A stretch of DNA of 64,000 bases from Streptococcus sp. oral taxon 061 (GTDB lineage: Bacteria; Bacillota; Bacilli; Lactobacillales; Streptococcaceae), in contig NZ_CP058258.1 in assembly GCF_013394695.1 (NCBI RefSeq), positions 454,001 to 518,000 of the forward strand. Reading direction: 5' to 3'. Numbering within the stretch: position 1 is the stretch's first letter; each line of letters opens with the position of its first letter. The translations under genes were made by a program, and so were the position numbers. Positions 25,214 to 34,953 of the stretch are shown here, in pieces. The notes below the pieces were generated by a model. That model was not told where the DNA came from. It did no database searches and worked only from the letters and a program-made list of their open reading frames with translations.

Positions 25214-26962
25214 ATGAAAGGCAAACACGCAAGTCAAACCCTCAAACGTTTGGCAAAAGATTTAGCAAGTCATCCCATCCTTCTTTTTCTAGCTTTCTTG
25301 GGAACCATTGCCCAGGTAGCCCTGTCTATTTATTTACCAATCTTGATTGGACAAGTGATCGACCAAGTCTTAGTCGATGGATCATCCCAGCTATTCTGGC
25401 AGATTTTCCTCCAGATGATCTTGGTGGTGATAGGAAATACACTGGTACAATGGGCCAATCCCCTCCTATACAACCGCCTCATTTTCTCCTATACCAGAGA
25501 TTTGCGCGAAAAAATCATTGAAAAGCTCCATCGTCTTCCGATTGCCCTTGTAGATAGACAAGGTAGTGGGGAAATGGTCAGCCGTGTAACGACAGATATC
25601 GAGCAGTTGGCAGCGGGTCTGAATATGATTTTCAACCAATTTTTCATCGGAGTTTTGATGATTTTGGTCAGCATCCTTGCCATGCTCCAAATCCATCTCT
25701 TGATGACTCTCTTGGTCTTGCTCTTAACACCTCTGTCTATGGTCATTTCACGCTTTATCGCTAAGAGATCCTACCATCTCTTTCAAAAGCAGACAGAGAC
25801 TAGGGGGATTCAGACTCAGTTGATAGAAGAATCGCTCACCCAACAGACCATTATCCAGTCCTTCAATGCTCAGGAAGAATTTATCGAGAGACTTCATGAG
25901 GCAAATGATAACTATGCAGGTTATTCTCAGTCAGCTATCTTTTATTCTTCGACAGTCAATCCTTCAACTCGTTTTGTCAATGCCCTCATTTATGCCCTGC
26001 TAGCTGGAGTAGGGGCCTTCCGTATCATGATGGGCTCTACTTTGACAGTTGGTCGTTTAGTGACCTTTTTGAACTATGTACAGCAGTATACCAAGCCCTT
26101 TAACGATATTTCATCTGTCTTGGCCGAGTTGCAAAGTGCCTTGGCTTGCGCAGAACGTGTTTATGCTGTTCTAGAAAGTCCTGAGGTTACAGAAACTGGT
26201 CTAGAAGAATTGAGCAGCGACCAAGTCAAAGGAGCTATTTCCTTTAAACATGTTTCTTTTGGCTATAACCCTGAAAAAATCTTAATCAAGGACTTGTCTA
26301 TTGATATTCCAGCAGGTAGTAAGGTTGCTATCGTTGGACCAACGGGTGCTGGGAAATCTACACTTATCAATCTTCTCATGCGTTTTTACCCGATTAATTC
26401 AGGCGATATTTTGCTAGATGGTCGTTCGATTTATGACTATACTAGAGCATCTCTTCGACAGCAGTTTGGGATGGTGCTCCAAGAAACTTGGCTCAAGCAA
26501 GGAACCATTCATGACAATATTGCCTTTGGCAATCCTAGAGCAAGTCGAGAGCAAGTCATTGCAGCAGCTAAGGCAGCAAATGCGGACTTCTTTATCCAGC
26601 AGTTGCCACAGGGTTATGATACCAAGCTTGAAAATGCAGGGGAATCCTTATCTGTTGGTCAGGCTCAGCTCTTAACCATTGCCCGTGTCTTTCTAGCCAT
26701 TCCTAAGATTCTTATCTTAGATGAAGCAACTTCATCCATCGATACCCGTACCGAGATTCTGGTTCAGGATGCCTTTGCCAAACTCATGAAAGGGCGGACA
26801 AGCTTTATCATTGCCCACCGTTTGTCGACCATTCAGGATGCTGATTTGATTCTTGTCTTGGTGGATGGTGATATTGTCGAGCACGGCAATCATCAGGAAC
26901 TCATGGCGAGAAAAGGTAAATACTATCAAATGCAAAAAGCGGCAGCTTTTAGCCCAGAATAA
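25214..26962 (+). CDS. ABC exporter half-transporter (catalytic partner)
   Basis: A 582-residue half-transporter, again with six helices and an ATPase domain. Walker A is GPTGAGKST and Walker B is LILDEATSSID with the catalytic Glu present, while the signature is altered to LSVGQ. Together with the upstream gene it forms a heterodimer with one active and one degenerate ATP site. I choose ATG 25214, behind AAAGGAGG, over an in-frame ATG at 25175 that lies inside the previous gene. S. pneumoniae carries this pair beside msrAB and hom-thrB, as I recall. Confidence 0.93.
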   Translation: MKGKHASQTLKRLAKDLASHPILLFLAFLGTIAQVALSIYLPILIGQVIDQVLVDGSSQLFWQIFLQMILVVIGNTLVQWANPLLYNRLIFSYTRDLREKIIEKLHRLPIALVDRQGSGEMVSRVTTDIEQLAAGLNMIFNQFFIGVLMILVSILAMLQIHLLMTLLVLLLTPLSMVISRFIAKRSYHLFQKQTETRGIQTQLIEESLTQQTIIQSFNAQEEFIERLHEANDNYAGYSQSAIFYSSTVNPSTRFVNALIYALLAGVGAFRIMMGSTLTVGRLVTFLNYVQQYTKPFNDISSVLAELQSALACAERVYAVLESPEVTETGLEELSSDQVKGAISFKHVSFGYNPEKILIKDLSIDIPAGSKVAIVGPTGAGKSTLINLLMRFYPINSGDILLDGRSIYDYTRASLRQQFGMVLQETWLKQGTIHDNIAFGNPRASREQVIAAAKAANADFFIQQLPQGYDTKLENAGESLSVGQAQLLTIARVFLAIPKILILDEATSSIDTRTEILVQDAFAKLMKGRTSFIIAHRLSTIQDADLILVLVDGDIVEHGNHQELMARKGKYYQMQKAAAFSPE

Positions 26963-26995
26963 ATTGGAAACACTTATAATGCCAATAAACAACAA

Positions 26996-27022
26996 GAAAA
27001 GTTGCCTTCGGGTGACTTTTTT
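26996..27022 (+). terminator. Terminator after ABC exporter pair
   Basis: AAAAGT with ACTTTT around a TTCG-containing loop, then six T. Confidence 0.75.
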
Positions 27023-27030
27023 GTTACAAT
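27002..27030 (+). promoter_or_regulatory. Promoter for the deaminase gene, overlapping the terminator
   Basis: TTGCCT, a 17-base spacer, then TACAAT with an upstream TGT. The -35 lies in the terminator hairpin. Confidence 0.5.
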
Positions 27031-27081
27031 AGCTAGAAAAATTATCCAGTATGAATACTTATATAGAAAAGGAGCCTATGA

Positions 27082-28341
27082 ATGAAAGTCTTTCAGCATG
27101 TAAATATTGTGACTTGTGACCAAGATTTCCACGTTTATTTAGATGGGATTTTAGCTGTTAAAGAATCCCAAATCGTCTATGTCGGTCAAGAGAAACAAGA
27201 AATCTTAGATCAAGCTGAACACCTTATAGACTATCAGGGTGCCTGGATTATGCCTGGTTTGGTTAACTGCCACACCCACTCTGCTATGACTGGCTTGAGA
27301 GGGATTCGTGATGATAGTAATCTCCACGAATGGCTAGAGGACTATATCTGGCCAGCAGAAGCAGAGTTCACACCAGAGATGACTACAAAAGCCGTCAAAG
27401 AGGCGCTGACAGAAATGCTCCAGTCAGGAACGACAACCTTCAATGACATGTATAATCCTAATGGAGTGGATATAGCTAAGATTTATGAGGTAGTCAAGGC
27501 TTCCAAGATGCGTTGCTATTTCTCTCCAACCCTCTTTTCTTCAGAACTGGAGAAGATAGATGAGACTATAGTCAGAACTCGAGCTATCATTGAGACAATC
27601 AAAGGCTACCAGGATCCCAATTTCAAGGTCATGGTGGCCCCTCACTCGCCCTACAGTTGTAGTCGAGATTTGCTGGAGGCAAGTCTTGAGCTAGCAAAAG
27701 AAGAAGACATTCCCCTTCATATCCATGTAGCTGAGACCCAGGAAGAGTCAGGCATTATCCTGAAACGTTATGGCAAAAGACCAATAGCATTTTTGGATGA
27801 ACTTGGCTATTTAGACCATCAAGCTGTCTTTGCCCATGGAGTGGAGTTAAATGAAGCAGAGATTACCCGCTTGGCAGATTCGCAAGTCGCTATCGCCCAC
27901 AATCCTATCAGCAACCTCAAACTAGCTTCAGGGATTGCACCAGTCGTCCAACTTCAACAAGCAGGTGTGACTGTCGGTATCGCGACAGACTCGGTTGCTT
28001 CTAATAATAATCTCGATATGTTTGAGGAAGGTCGTACGGCGGCCCTTTTACAGAAAATGAAGAGCGGTGATGCCAGCCAATTTCCAATCGAAACAGCCCT
28101 CAAAGCCCTGACTATTGAAGGAGCTAAGGTGTTGGGAATGGAAGATGAGATTGGTAGTTTAGAAGTCGGTAAGCAAGCTGATTTTCTCGTCATTCAACCT
28201 CAAGGGAAAATCCATCTTCAACCCCAAGAAAACATGCTGTCTCACCTAGTCTATGCTGTCAAATCCAGTGATGTTGCTGACGTCTATATTGCTGGTCACC
28301 AAGTCATGAAAGACGGCCAAGTGTTGACAGTTAACTTGTAA
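27082..28341 (+). CDS. mtaD: 5-methylthioadenosine/S-adenosylhomocysteine deaminase-type amidohydrolase
   Basis: A 419-residue metal-dependent amidohydrolase of the TRZ/ATZ/MTA-SAH deaminase group. The metal motif NCHTHSAMTGLRG, HIHVAET, the FAHGVELNE histidine and TDSVASNNNLDMFEE (metal Asp) are all present. The family converts adenosine-type sulphur nucleosides to inosine forms, which links to methyl-cycle recycling. Substrate choice within the group cannot be settled from motifs alone. Ribosome site AAAGGAG precedes the ATG. Confidence 0.82.
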   Translation: MKVFQHVNIVTCDQDFHVYLDGILAVKESQIVYVGQEKQEILDQAEHLIDYQGAWIMPGLVNCHTHSAMTGLRGIRDDSNLHEWLEDYIWPAEAEFTPEMTTKAVKEALTEMLQSGTTTFNDMYNPNGVDIAKIYEVVKASKMRCYFSPTLFSSELEKIDETIVRTRAIIETIKGYQDPNFKVMVAPHSPYSCSRDLLEASLELAKEEDIPLHIHVAETQEESGIILKRYGKRPIAFLDELGYLDHQAVFAHGVELNEAEITRLADSQVAIAHNPISNLKLASGIAPVVQLQQAGVTVGIATDSVASNNNLDMFEEGRTAALLQKMKSGDASQFPIETALKALTIEGAKVLGMEDEIGSLEVGKQADFLVIQPQGKIHLQPQENMLSHLVYAVKSSDVADVYIAGHQVMKDGQVLTVNL

Positions 28342-28360
28342 AAAGTAGTATAAATTCTCT

Positions 28361-28400
28361 AAATCTCATGGGAAATTTCTTGTGAGATTTTCTAGTTTTG
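28361..28400 (+). terminator. Possible weak terminator after deaminase gene
   Basis: Perfect 8-bp stem AAATCTCA with TGAGATTT, but only a broken T run follows. Confidence 0.4.
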
Positions 28401-28485
28401 CTTATGGAATTACTGGTTTAACCTCTTACAGAAATATACTGATAATAAATTGGAGAAACACCGATTAGATAAATAAGAAAAATTG

Positions 28486-28494
28486 TGGTATAAT
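28486..28494 (+). promoter_or_regulatory. prfB: prfB-ftsEX promoter, extended -10
   Basis: TGGTATAAT, 27 bases before the prfB start. Confidence 0.65.
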
Positions 28495-28520
28495 AAAACG
28501 ATACAATTAAAGGAGTATGT

Positions 28521-29616
28521 ATGGACATTTCAGAAATTCGTCAAAAAATTGACGCAAATCGTGAAAAATTAGCTTCTTTCAGGGGGTCTCTTTGACCTCG
28601 AAGGTTTAGAGGAAGAAATTGCCATTTTGGAAAACAAAATGACAGAACCTGATTTTTGGAACGATAATATTGCGGCCCAAAAAACGTCGCAAGAATTAAA
28701 CGAACTCAAAAATACCTATAATACTTTCCACAAGATGGATGAGTTGCAGGATGAAGTTGAGATTTTACTGGACTTTTTGGCAGAGGATGAATCCGTTAAG
28801 GATGAGTTGGTTGAAAAACTCGATGAGTTAGATCAGATGATGACCAGCTATGAAATGACCCTTCTTTTGTCAGAGCCGTATGATCACAACAATGCTATCC
28901 TAGAAATCCATCCGGGTTCAGGGGGAACAGAGGCTCAAGACTGGGGCGATATGCTCCTTCGTATGTATACTCGCTATGGAAATGCCAAAGGCTTCAAGGT
29001 TGAGGTCTTAGACTACCAAGCAGGTGATGAAGCAGGAATCAAGTCAGTAACCTTGTCTTTTGAAGGACCAAATGCTTATGGTCTTCTCAAGTCAGAGATG
29101 GGAGTTCACCGTTTGGTCCGAATCTCACCATTTGACTCTGCTAAACGTCGCCACACCTCATTTACTTCTGTAGAAGTCATGCCAGAGTTGGATGATACCA
29201 TCGAAGTTGAAATCCGTGAGGATGATATCAAGATGGATACCTTCCGTTCAGGAGGAGCAGGTGGACAAAACGTCAACAAGGTTTCAACAGGTGTCCGCTT
29301 GACTCACATTCCGACAGGTATCGTCGTCGCATCAACTGTTGACCGTACCCAGTACGGAAACCGTGACCGTGCTATGAAGATGCTTCAGGCAAAACTCTAT
29401 CAGATGGAACAGGAAAAGAAAGCTGCTGAGGTAGACTCGCTCAAGGGTGAGAAAAAGGAAATTACATGGGGAAGCCAAATCCGCTCCTATGTATTTACGC
29501 CTTATACAATGGTAAAAGACCATCGTACCAACTTTGAAGTAGCGCAAGTAGATAAGGTAATGGATGGAGACCTAGATGGTTTCATCGATGCTTATCTGAA
29601 ATGGCGTATCAGTTAA
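28521..29616 (+). CDS. prfB: Peptide chain release factor 2, with programmed +1 frameshift
   Basis: Reads UGA and UAA stop codons and triggers peptide release. The ATG at 28521 opens 24 codons ending CTT then an in-frame TGA at 28593-28595, followed by C. A Shine-Dalgarno-like AGGGGGT (28581-28587) lies just upstream. Slippage by +1 on CTT-T continues in the frame GAC CTC GAA to the stop at 29616, giving about 364 residues. This is the classic autoregulated RF2 frameshift. The codon-recognition motif SPF and the catalytic GGQ (in [12 protein letters not shown]) are both present. The downstream ftsE is 15 bases away. Confidence 0.96.
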
Positions 29617-29631
29617 AAGAAAGGAAGTCAC

Positions 29632-30324
29632 ATGTCAATCATTGAAATGAGAGATGTTGTCAAAAAATATGACAACGGGACAACAGCCCTACGTGGCATC
29701 ACTGTAAATATCGATGCAGGAGAATTTGCCTACATCGTAGGACCTTCAGGTGCAGGTAAATCAACCTTTATCCGTGCCTTGTATCGTGAGGTCAAAATCG
29801 ACAAAGGAAGCTTGCAAGTTGCAGGTTATAACCTGGTTAAGATTAAAAAGAAAGATATTCCATTCTTGCGTAGAAACGTTGGAGTAGTCTTTCAGGATTA
29901 CAAACTTTTGCCAAAGAAAACAGTTTATGAGAACATTGCCTACGCAATGGAGGTTGTCGGTGAAAGCCGTCGTAACATCAAAAAACGTGTTATGGAAGTT
30001 TTGGATCTAGTTGGATTGAAGCACAAGGTGCGTTCCTTCCCTAATGAATTATCAGGTGGTGAGCAACAACGTATCGCTATAGCGCGTGCTATCGTAAACA
30101 ATCCTAAAGTATTGATTGCCGACGAACCAACAGGTAACTTGGACCCAGATAACTCATGGGAAATCATGAACCTTTTGGAACGTATCAATCTTCAAGGGAC
30201 AACTGTTTTGATGGCGACCCACAACAGCCAAATCGTAAATACCTTGCGCCACCGCGTTATTGCCATCGAAAATGGTCGCGTGGTACGTGATGAAGCGAAA
30301 GGAGAGTACGGATACGATGATTAG
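29632..30324 (+). CDS. ftsE: Cell division ATP-binding protein FtsE
   Basis: ATPase of the FtsEX complex, which in pneumococci activates the wall hydrolase PcsB at the septum. The 230-residue protein has Walker A GPSGAGKST, Q-loop VFQDYKLLP, signature LSGGEQQR and Walker B VLIADEPTGNLD. It follows prfB closely and its last codons overlap the ftsX start by eight bases. Confidence 0.96.
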   Translation: MSIIEMRDVVKKYDNGTTALRGITVNIDAGEFAYIVGPSGAGKSTFIRALYREVKIDKGSLQVAGYNLVKIKKKDIPFLRRNVGVVFQDYKLLPKKTVYENIAYAMEVVGESRRNIKKRVMEVLDLVGLKHKVRSFPNELSGGEQQRIAIARAIVNNPKVLIADEPTGNLDPDNSWEIMNLLERINLQGTTVLMATHNSQIVNTLRHRVIAIENGRVVRDEAKGEYGYDD

Positions 30325-31243
30325 TAGATTTTTCCGCCATCTGTTTGAAGCTTTAAAGAGTTTAAAGCGTAATGGATGGATGACCATTGCTGCTATCAGT
30401 TCAGTAATGATTACCTTGACCTTGGTTGCTATTTTTGCGTCAGTTATCTTCAATACTGCGAAATTAGCAACTGATATCGAAAACAACGTCCGCGTTATGG
30501 TTTATGTTCGTAAAGACGTTGAAGACAACAGTGAAACCATTGTAAAAGAAGGCCAGACAGTCACGAACAATGACTACCACAAGGTCTATAATGCCCTCAA
30601 AGCCTTGCCAGCTGTTAAAAATGTAACCTTCTCAAGTAAAGAAGAACAGTACCAAAAGCTGACTGAAACCATGGGTGACGAGTGGAAGGTGTTTGAAGGA
30701 GATGCAAACCCTCTTCATGATGCCTACATCGTAGATACCAATTCACCAAGTGATGTAAAACCAGTAGCTGAAGAAGCTAAGAAAATCGAAGGTGTCTCTG
30801 AAGTTCAAGACGGTGGTGCCAACACTGAACGTCTCTTCAAGTTGGCTTCCTTCATCCGTGTTTGGGGATTAGTTATCGCAGGACTCTTGATCTTCATCGC
30901 AGTCTTCTTGATTTCAAATACCATCCGTATCACTATCATTTCACGTAGTCGTGAGATTCAAATCATGCGTTTGGTTGGTGCGAAAAACGGCTATATCCGT
31001 GGCCCATTCTTGCTAGAAGGTGCCTTTATCGGATTGTTGGGAGCAGCTCTTCCATCAGTTTTGGTTTACTTTATCTATAACCGAGTATTCCAATCAGTCA
31101 ACCCATCCTTGGTTGGACAAAACCTATCTTTGATTACACCAGATATCTTTATTCCAGTGATGATCGGACTCTTGTTCCTCATCGGAATCTGTATCGGTTC
31201 ACTTGGTTCAGGAATCTCAATGCGTCGATTCTTGAAAATCTAA
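30317..31243 (+). CDS. ftsX: Cell division permease-like protein FtsX
   Basis: A 308-residue membrane protein with one N-terminal helix (about 22-45), a large extracellular loop of roughly 125 residues that would contact PcsB, and three C-terminal helices with ISRSREIQIMRLVGA between them. The start is ATG 30317, giving MISRFFRHLFEALKSL, rather than an upstream in-frame ATG inside ftsE. It is coupled to ftsE by overlap and ends in a long hairpin terminator. Confidence 0.95.
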   Translation: MISRFFRHLFEALKSLKRNGWMTIAAISSVMITLTLVAIFASVIFNTAKLATDIENNVRVMVYVRKDVEDNSETIVKEGQTVTNNDYHKVYNALKALPAVKNVTFSSKEEQYQKLTETMGDEWKVFEGDANPLHDAYIVDTNSPSDVKPVAEEAKKIEGVSEVQDGGANTERLFKLASFIRVWGLVIAGLLIFIAVFLISNTIRITIISRSREIQIMRLVGAKNGYIRGPFLLEGAFIGLLGAALPSVLVYFIYNRVFQSVNPSLVGQNLSLITPDIFIPVMIGLLFLIGICIGSLGSGISMRRFLKI

Positions 31244-31267
31244 GTCAAAGAACTTGATAAAACACAT

Positions 31268-31320
31268 AAAAAAGTGGGACGTCATCAAGACTTCACAGTT
31301 CTTGATGCCCCGCTTTTTCT
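31268..31320 (+). terminator. Terminator after ftsX
   Basis: Long stem of more than 20 pairs (AAAAAG..GGG..TCATCAAGA with TCTTGATG..CCC..CTTTTT) ending in a T run. Confidence 0.85.
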
Positions 31321-31416
31321 TTCGGTTTTGGGGCTCAGTCGCTTGCCAATTTTGGGTAAAGAGTGTATGATAGGAAAGGACCTTTTTTACTAATATGAAT
31401 AATGAATGAGGAAAAG

Positions 31417-32571
31417 ATGAAACAATTTTTGGAAAAAGTGAGCATACTCTCCCTATCGTTAGTATTGATCACATCGTTTTCAATTTCTAGTGCCCTACCT
31501 GCCATGTTTGACTATTATCAGGGCTATTCGACTGGTCAGGTCGAGCTCTTGGTCAGCCTCCCATCCTTTGGGATTATGGCCATGCTTTTATTGAACGGAG
31601 TTTTAGAGCGTATGTTCCCTGAACGCCTCCAGTTGACCTTGGGACTTTTGATTTTATCAATCAGCGGAACAGCTCCTTTCTGGTATCAGGGCTATTACTT
31701 TGTTTTTGCGACCCGCTTGCTATTTGGGTTTGGAGTTGGGATGCTCAATGCCAAGGCTATTTCAATCATCAGTGAACGTTACCACGGTAAGACCCGTATC
31801 CAGATGCTTGGTTTTCGTGGATCAGCTGAGGTAGTAGGAGCCTCTATCTTGACGCTGGCAGTCGGTCAGCTCTTGGCCTTTGGCTGGACCGCAACCTTCT
31901 TAGCTTATGCAGCTGGTCTAGTGGTTCTTGTACTCTTCCTTCTCTTTGTCCCTTATGGAAAAGGAGAAGCTCATGAGTCCAAGCAAAAGACAGAAGAAGC
32001 AGCCAAACTAACTCGCTCCATGCTACAGCTGATTTTCTTCCTTGCCATTGTAGCTGCTGTCATCGTGTGTACAAATACTGCCATTACTTTCCGTATTCCT
32101 AGCCTCATGATTGAGGCAGGTTTTGGAGATGCTCAGTTGTCTAGTCTGGTACTCAGTGCCATGCAGTTGATCGGTATTTTAGCGGGTATCAGCTTTTCTT
32201 ACCTCATCTCTGCCTTTAAGGAAAAACTTCTATTGGTAGCTGGTGTCACCTTTGGTATTGGGCAAATCATCATTGCTCTTTCCCCTTCACTCTGGGTTGT
32301 CGTCGCAGGATCGATTCTTGGAGGCTTTGCCTACAGCATTGCTCTGACGACAGTTTTTCAGTTGATATCTGAGCGAATTCCTGCAAAACTCCTCAATAAA
32401 GCAACTTCGTTTGCTGTATTGGGATGCTCTTCTGGAGCGTCATTAACACCATTTGTGCTTTCAGGGATTGGCTTGGTGACTACGAATGGTCGAATGACCT
32501 TTATCATTCTAGGAACATGGATGATTGCCACATCGGTTATTATTTCCCTTTTATTGAAAAAAGAAGCATAA
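31417..32571 (+). CDS. MFS family transporter
   Basis: A 384-residue major facilitator protein with about twelve hydrophobic helices in two six-helix halves. The loop after the second helix carries NGVLERMFPERL, and FGFGVGMLNAKAISII lies in helix 4 to 5, in line with MFS motifs. I prefer ATG 31417 over 31402 because GAGG lies five bases before it. It is a single-gene unit between two terminators. The substrate cannot be predicted. Confidence 0.82.
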   Translation: MKQFLEKVSILSLSLVLITSFSISSALPAMFDYYQGYSTGQVELLVSLPSFGIMAMLLLNGVLERMFPERLQLTLGLLILSISGTAPFWYQGYYFVFATRLLFGFGVGMLNAKAISIISERYHGKTRIQMLGFRGSAEVVGASILTLAVGQLLAFGWTATFLAYAAGLVVLVLFLLFVPYGKGEAHESKQKTEEAAKLTRSMLQLIFFLAIVAAVIVCTNTAITFRIPSLMIEAGFGDAQLSSLVLSAMQLIGILAGISFSYLISAFKEKLLLVAGVTFGIGQIIIALSPSLWVVVAGSILGGFAYSIALTTVFQLISERIPAKLLNKATSFAVLGCSSGASLTPFVLSGIGLVTTNGRMTFIILGTWMIATSVIISLLLKKEA

Positions 32572-32576
32572 AAAAG

Positions 32577-32606
32577 AAAAACTCAAGGATTCATCCTTGA
32601 GTTTTT
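32577..32606. terminator. Bidirectional terminator between convergent MFS and DedA-like genes
   Basis: Perfect stem AAAACTCAAGGAT with ATCCTTGAGTTTT and a TC loop, flanked by A and T runs on the two sides. Confidence 0.9.
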
Positions 32607-32612
32607 TGTGTA

Positions 32613-33233
32613 TCAGCCAACCATTTGCCAAAAGTAATCAATGATGTAGGTCAAGCCATAGGTATAAACAACCAGGGTAAAGGGCTTGGTCAGGATGATA
32701 ATGATCATATAGCGTTTGAAGCTCATCTTGGTCAGAGCAGCCAACATACAGAGAAAGTCAGCCGGACTAACAGGCCAAATCATCATAAAGATAAAGAATC
32801 GATCAAAGCGATTACCCTCATCTAGCCAACCGATATACTTGTCATAGGTGCGCTTGCTGACCATAGACTGGACAAAGGGTGCTCCGTAGAGACGCACCAG
32901 GTAAAAGATAATCGCACAACCAATGACAATGCCGATATAGTTATAAATCGTTCCAATGATGTGACCGTAGATAAAGATTCCTGCAACGGATGTCAGGGCA
33001 CCTGGAATGATAGGAACAACTGTCTGCAAAATCTGTAAAAAGATAAAGAGAGGTGGCCCCCAGATACCTGCCTGTTGGATAAAGGCAGAAAGGGTTTCCT
33101 TGGAGTGCAAGATACCAGCCTGATAGGCCCAGATACAGAATATTAAAGTAGCAACTCCACCGACGATGGAGGAAATATGAATAGCTTGCTGTAGAAGGGG
33201 AGAAACAGCTTTCAGTTCTTTATCGTGTGACAT
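32613..33233 (-). CDS. TVP38/TMEM64 (DedA-like) membrane protein
   Basis: A 206-residue protein with about five hydrophobic segments. The VTT-domain core is visible as IIPGALTSVAGIFIYG and the conserved SPADFLCMLAALTKMSF region near the C-terminus. Related proteins are proposed lipid scramblases or undecaprenyl-phosphate flippases; the exact role here is unknown. The promoter on the minus strand is an extended -10. It converges with the MFS gene. Confidence 0.85.
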   Translation of the reverse strand: MSHDKELKAVSPLLQQAIHISSIVGGVATLIFCIWAYQAGILHSKETLSAFIQQAGIWGPPLFIFLQILQTVVPIIPGALTSVAGIFIYGHIIGTIYNYIGIVIGCAIIFYLVRLYGAPFVQSMVSKRTYDKYIGWLDEGNRFDRFFIFMMIWPVSPADFLCMLAALTKMSFKRYMIIIILTKPFTLVVYTYGLTYIIDYFWQMVG

Positions 33234-33261
33234 GTAAACTCCTCTTGTCTAGTATGATTCT

Positions 33262-33272
33262 ACTATATCATA
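33262..33272 (-). promoter_or_regulatory. Extended -10 promoter for DedA-like gene
   Basis: Minus-strand TATGATATAGT, 29 bases before the ATG. Confidence 0.55.
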
Positions 33273-33340
33273 TTTTAGGGAGAAAGACTACAAGGTTTTT
33301 CTGAGGGAAGTAGGATCATCAAGGCGCTTTCTGCCTGTAA

Positions 33341-33351
33341 TATGATATAAT
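33341..33351 (+). promoter_or_regulatory. hsdM: hsd operon promoter, extended -10
   Basis: TATGATATAAT, a perfect extended -10 located 33 bases before hsdM; no clear -35. Confidence 0.7.
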
Positions 33352-33384
33352 GATAGGAAGAATTCAATAATTAAGGAAAGTAAA

Positions 33385-34953
33385 ATGGCAAGTAAAGAAA
33401 ATGCAGAGCGCAAGGAACTTCACCGTAAAATTTGGGCGATTGCGGACGATGTTCGTGGTGCTGTAGACGGTTGGGATTTTAAGCAATACATATTGGGAAT
33501 CCTATTCTATCGCTTTATTTCAGAGCATATGGCAGACTACTTTGATCACGCTGAGCATGAAGCTGGAGATTTAGAATTCCGTTATGCCGATTTGAGTGAC
33601 CAAGAAGCTGAGCGAGATTTCAAACCAGGGACAGTTGAGGATAAAGGTTTCTTTATTCTTCCTAGTCAATTGTTTGAAAATGTCGTTAAGAACGCTTCAC
33701 AAAATGAAAATTTAAACGAGGAATTAGCCAATATTTTCCAAGACATTGAAAAATCGGCGATTGGATTCAAATCAGAAGACGATATCAAAGGATTATTTGA
33801 TAACTTAGACACACGAAGCAACATCCTTGGTGGAACTGTTCCAGAAAAAAATAAACGTCTTTCTGATATTCTTAATGGTATCAATAGTATTAACTTCGGC
33901 AATTTTGAGGAAAATGACATTGATGCTTTTGGGGATGCCTATGAGTTCTTGATTTCCAACTATGCGAGCAATGCTGGTAAAAGCGGAGGTGAATTCTTCA
34001 CTCCTCAGACAGTTTCTAAATTACTTGCTCGTTTGGTAATGGTTGGTAAGGACAAGATTAACAAGGTTTACGACCCAACATGTGGCTCGGGTTCACTCTT
34101 GCTTCAGATGAAAAAGCAATACGTAGACCATATTCTAGAAGATGGATTTTTCGGTCAAGAAATCAATATGACCAACTATAACTTGGCTCGTATGAATATG
34201 TTCTTACATAATATCAACTACAACAACTTTGATATTAAGCGAGGAGATACCCTTTTAAATCCTCAGCATTTGGATGAAAAACCTTTTGATGCTATTGTTT
34301 CTAACCCTCCATATTCAGTCAAATGGGTGGGAGATGGAGACCCAACTCTTATAAACGATGACCGTTTTGCGCCAGCTGGTAAATTAGCTCCTAAGTCAAA
34401 AGCTGACTTTGCCTTTATCATGCATAGTCTCAATCACTTATCTAACAGAGGTCGAGCAGCCATTGTTTGTTTTCCAGGTATTTTCTATCGTGGTGGTGCT
34501 GAGAAGACCATTCGTCAGTATCTAGTAGATAACAACTTTGTTGAAGCAGTGATTGCACTTCCTGAAAATCTCTTCTTTGGAACCTCTATCGCAACCACTA
34601 TTTTAGTGTTGGCGAAGAATAAACTAGAAAATAAAACACTTTTTATCGATGCGAGCAAGGAGTTCAAAAAAGAGACCAATAACAATGTCTTGACGGATAG
34701 TAATATTGAGCATATCGTTGAATTATTTACTAACTACCAAAGTGTAGACTATAAAGCAGCTCTTGTTGATAATGAAGTGATTGGTTCGGAGCAGGATTAC
34801 AATCTTTCTGTCTCTACCTATGTTGAACAAGAAGATACACGTGAAAAGATTGATATTGATGTTCTCAATCAAGAAATCGCTGAGACCGTCACTAAGATTG
34901 ACTACTTACGTGCTGAGATAGATAAGATTGTAGAGAAACTAGGAGGTAAATGA
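33385..34953 (+). CDS. hsdM: Type I restriction-modification methyltransferase subunit
   Basis: N6-adenine methyltransferase of a type I system. The HsdM N-terminal helical domain (about 10-150, starting [19 protein letters not shown]) precedes the AdoMet-binding motif [11 protein letters not shown] and the catalytic NPPY at residue 307. Length 522. It heads the operon hsdM-hsdS-partial hsdS-hsdR and overlaps hsdS by four bases. Together with HsdS it methylates; with HsdR it restricts. Confidence 0.96.
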   Translation: MASKENAERKELHRKIWAIADDVRGAVDGWDFKQYILGILFYRFISEHMADYFDHAEHEAGDLEFRYADLSDQEAERDFKPGTVEDKGFFILPSQLFENVVKNASQNENLNEELANIFQDIEKSAIGFKSEDDIKGLFDNLDTRSNILGGTVPEKNKRLSDILNGINSINFGNFEENDIDAFGDAYEFLISNYASNAGKSGGEFFTPQTVSKLLARLVMVGKDKINKVYDPTCGSGSLLLQMKKQYVDHILEDGFFGQEINMTNYNLARMNMFLHNINYNNFDIKRGDTLLNPQHLDEKPFDAIVSNPPYSVKWVGDGDPTLINDDRFAPAGKLAPKSKADFAFIMHSLNHLSNRGRAAIVCFPGIFYRGGAEKTIRQYLVDNNFVEAVIALPENLFFGTSIATTILVLAKNKLENKTLFIDASKEFKKETNNNVLTDSNIEHIVELFTNYQSVDYKAALVDNEVIGSEQDYNLSVSTYVEQEDTREKIDIDVLNQEIAETVTKIDYLRAEIDKIVEKLGGK

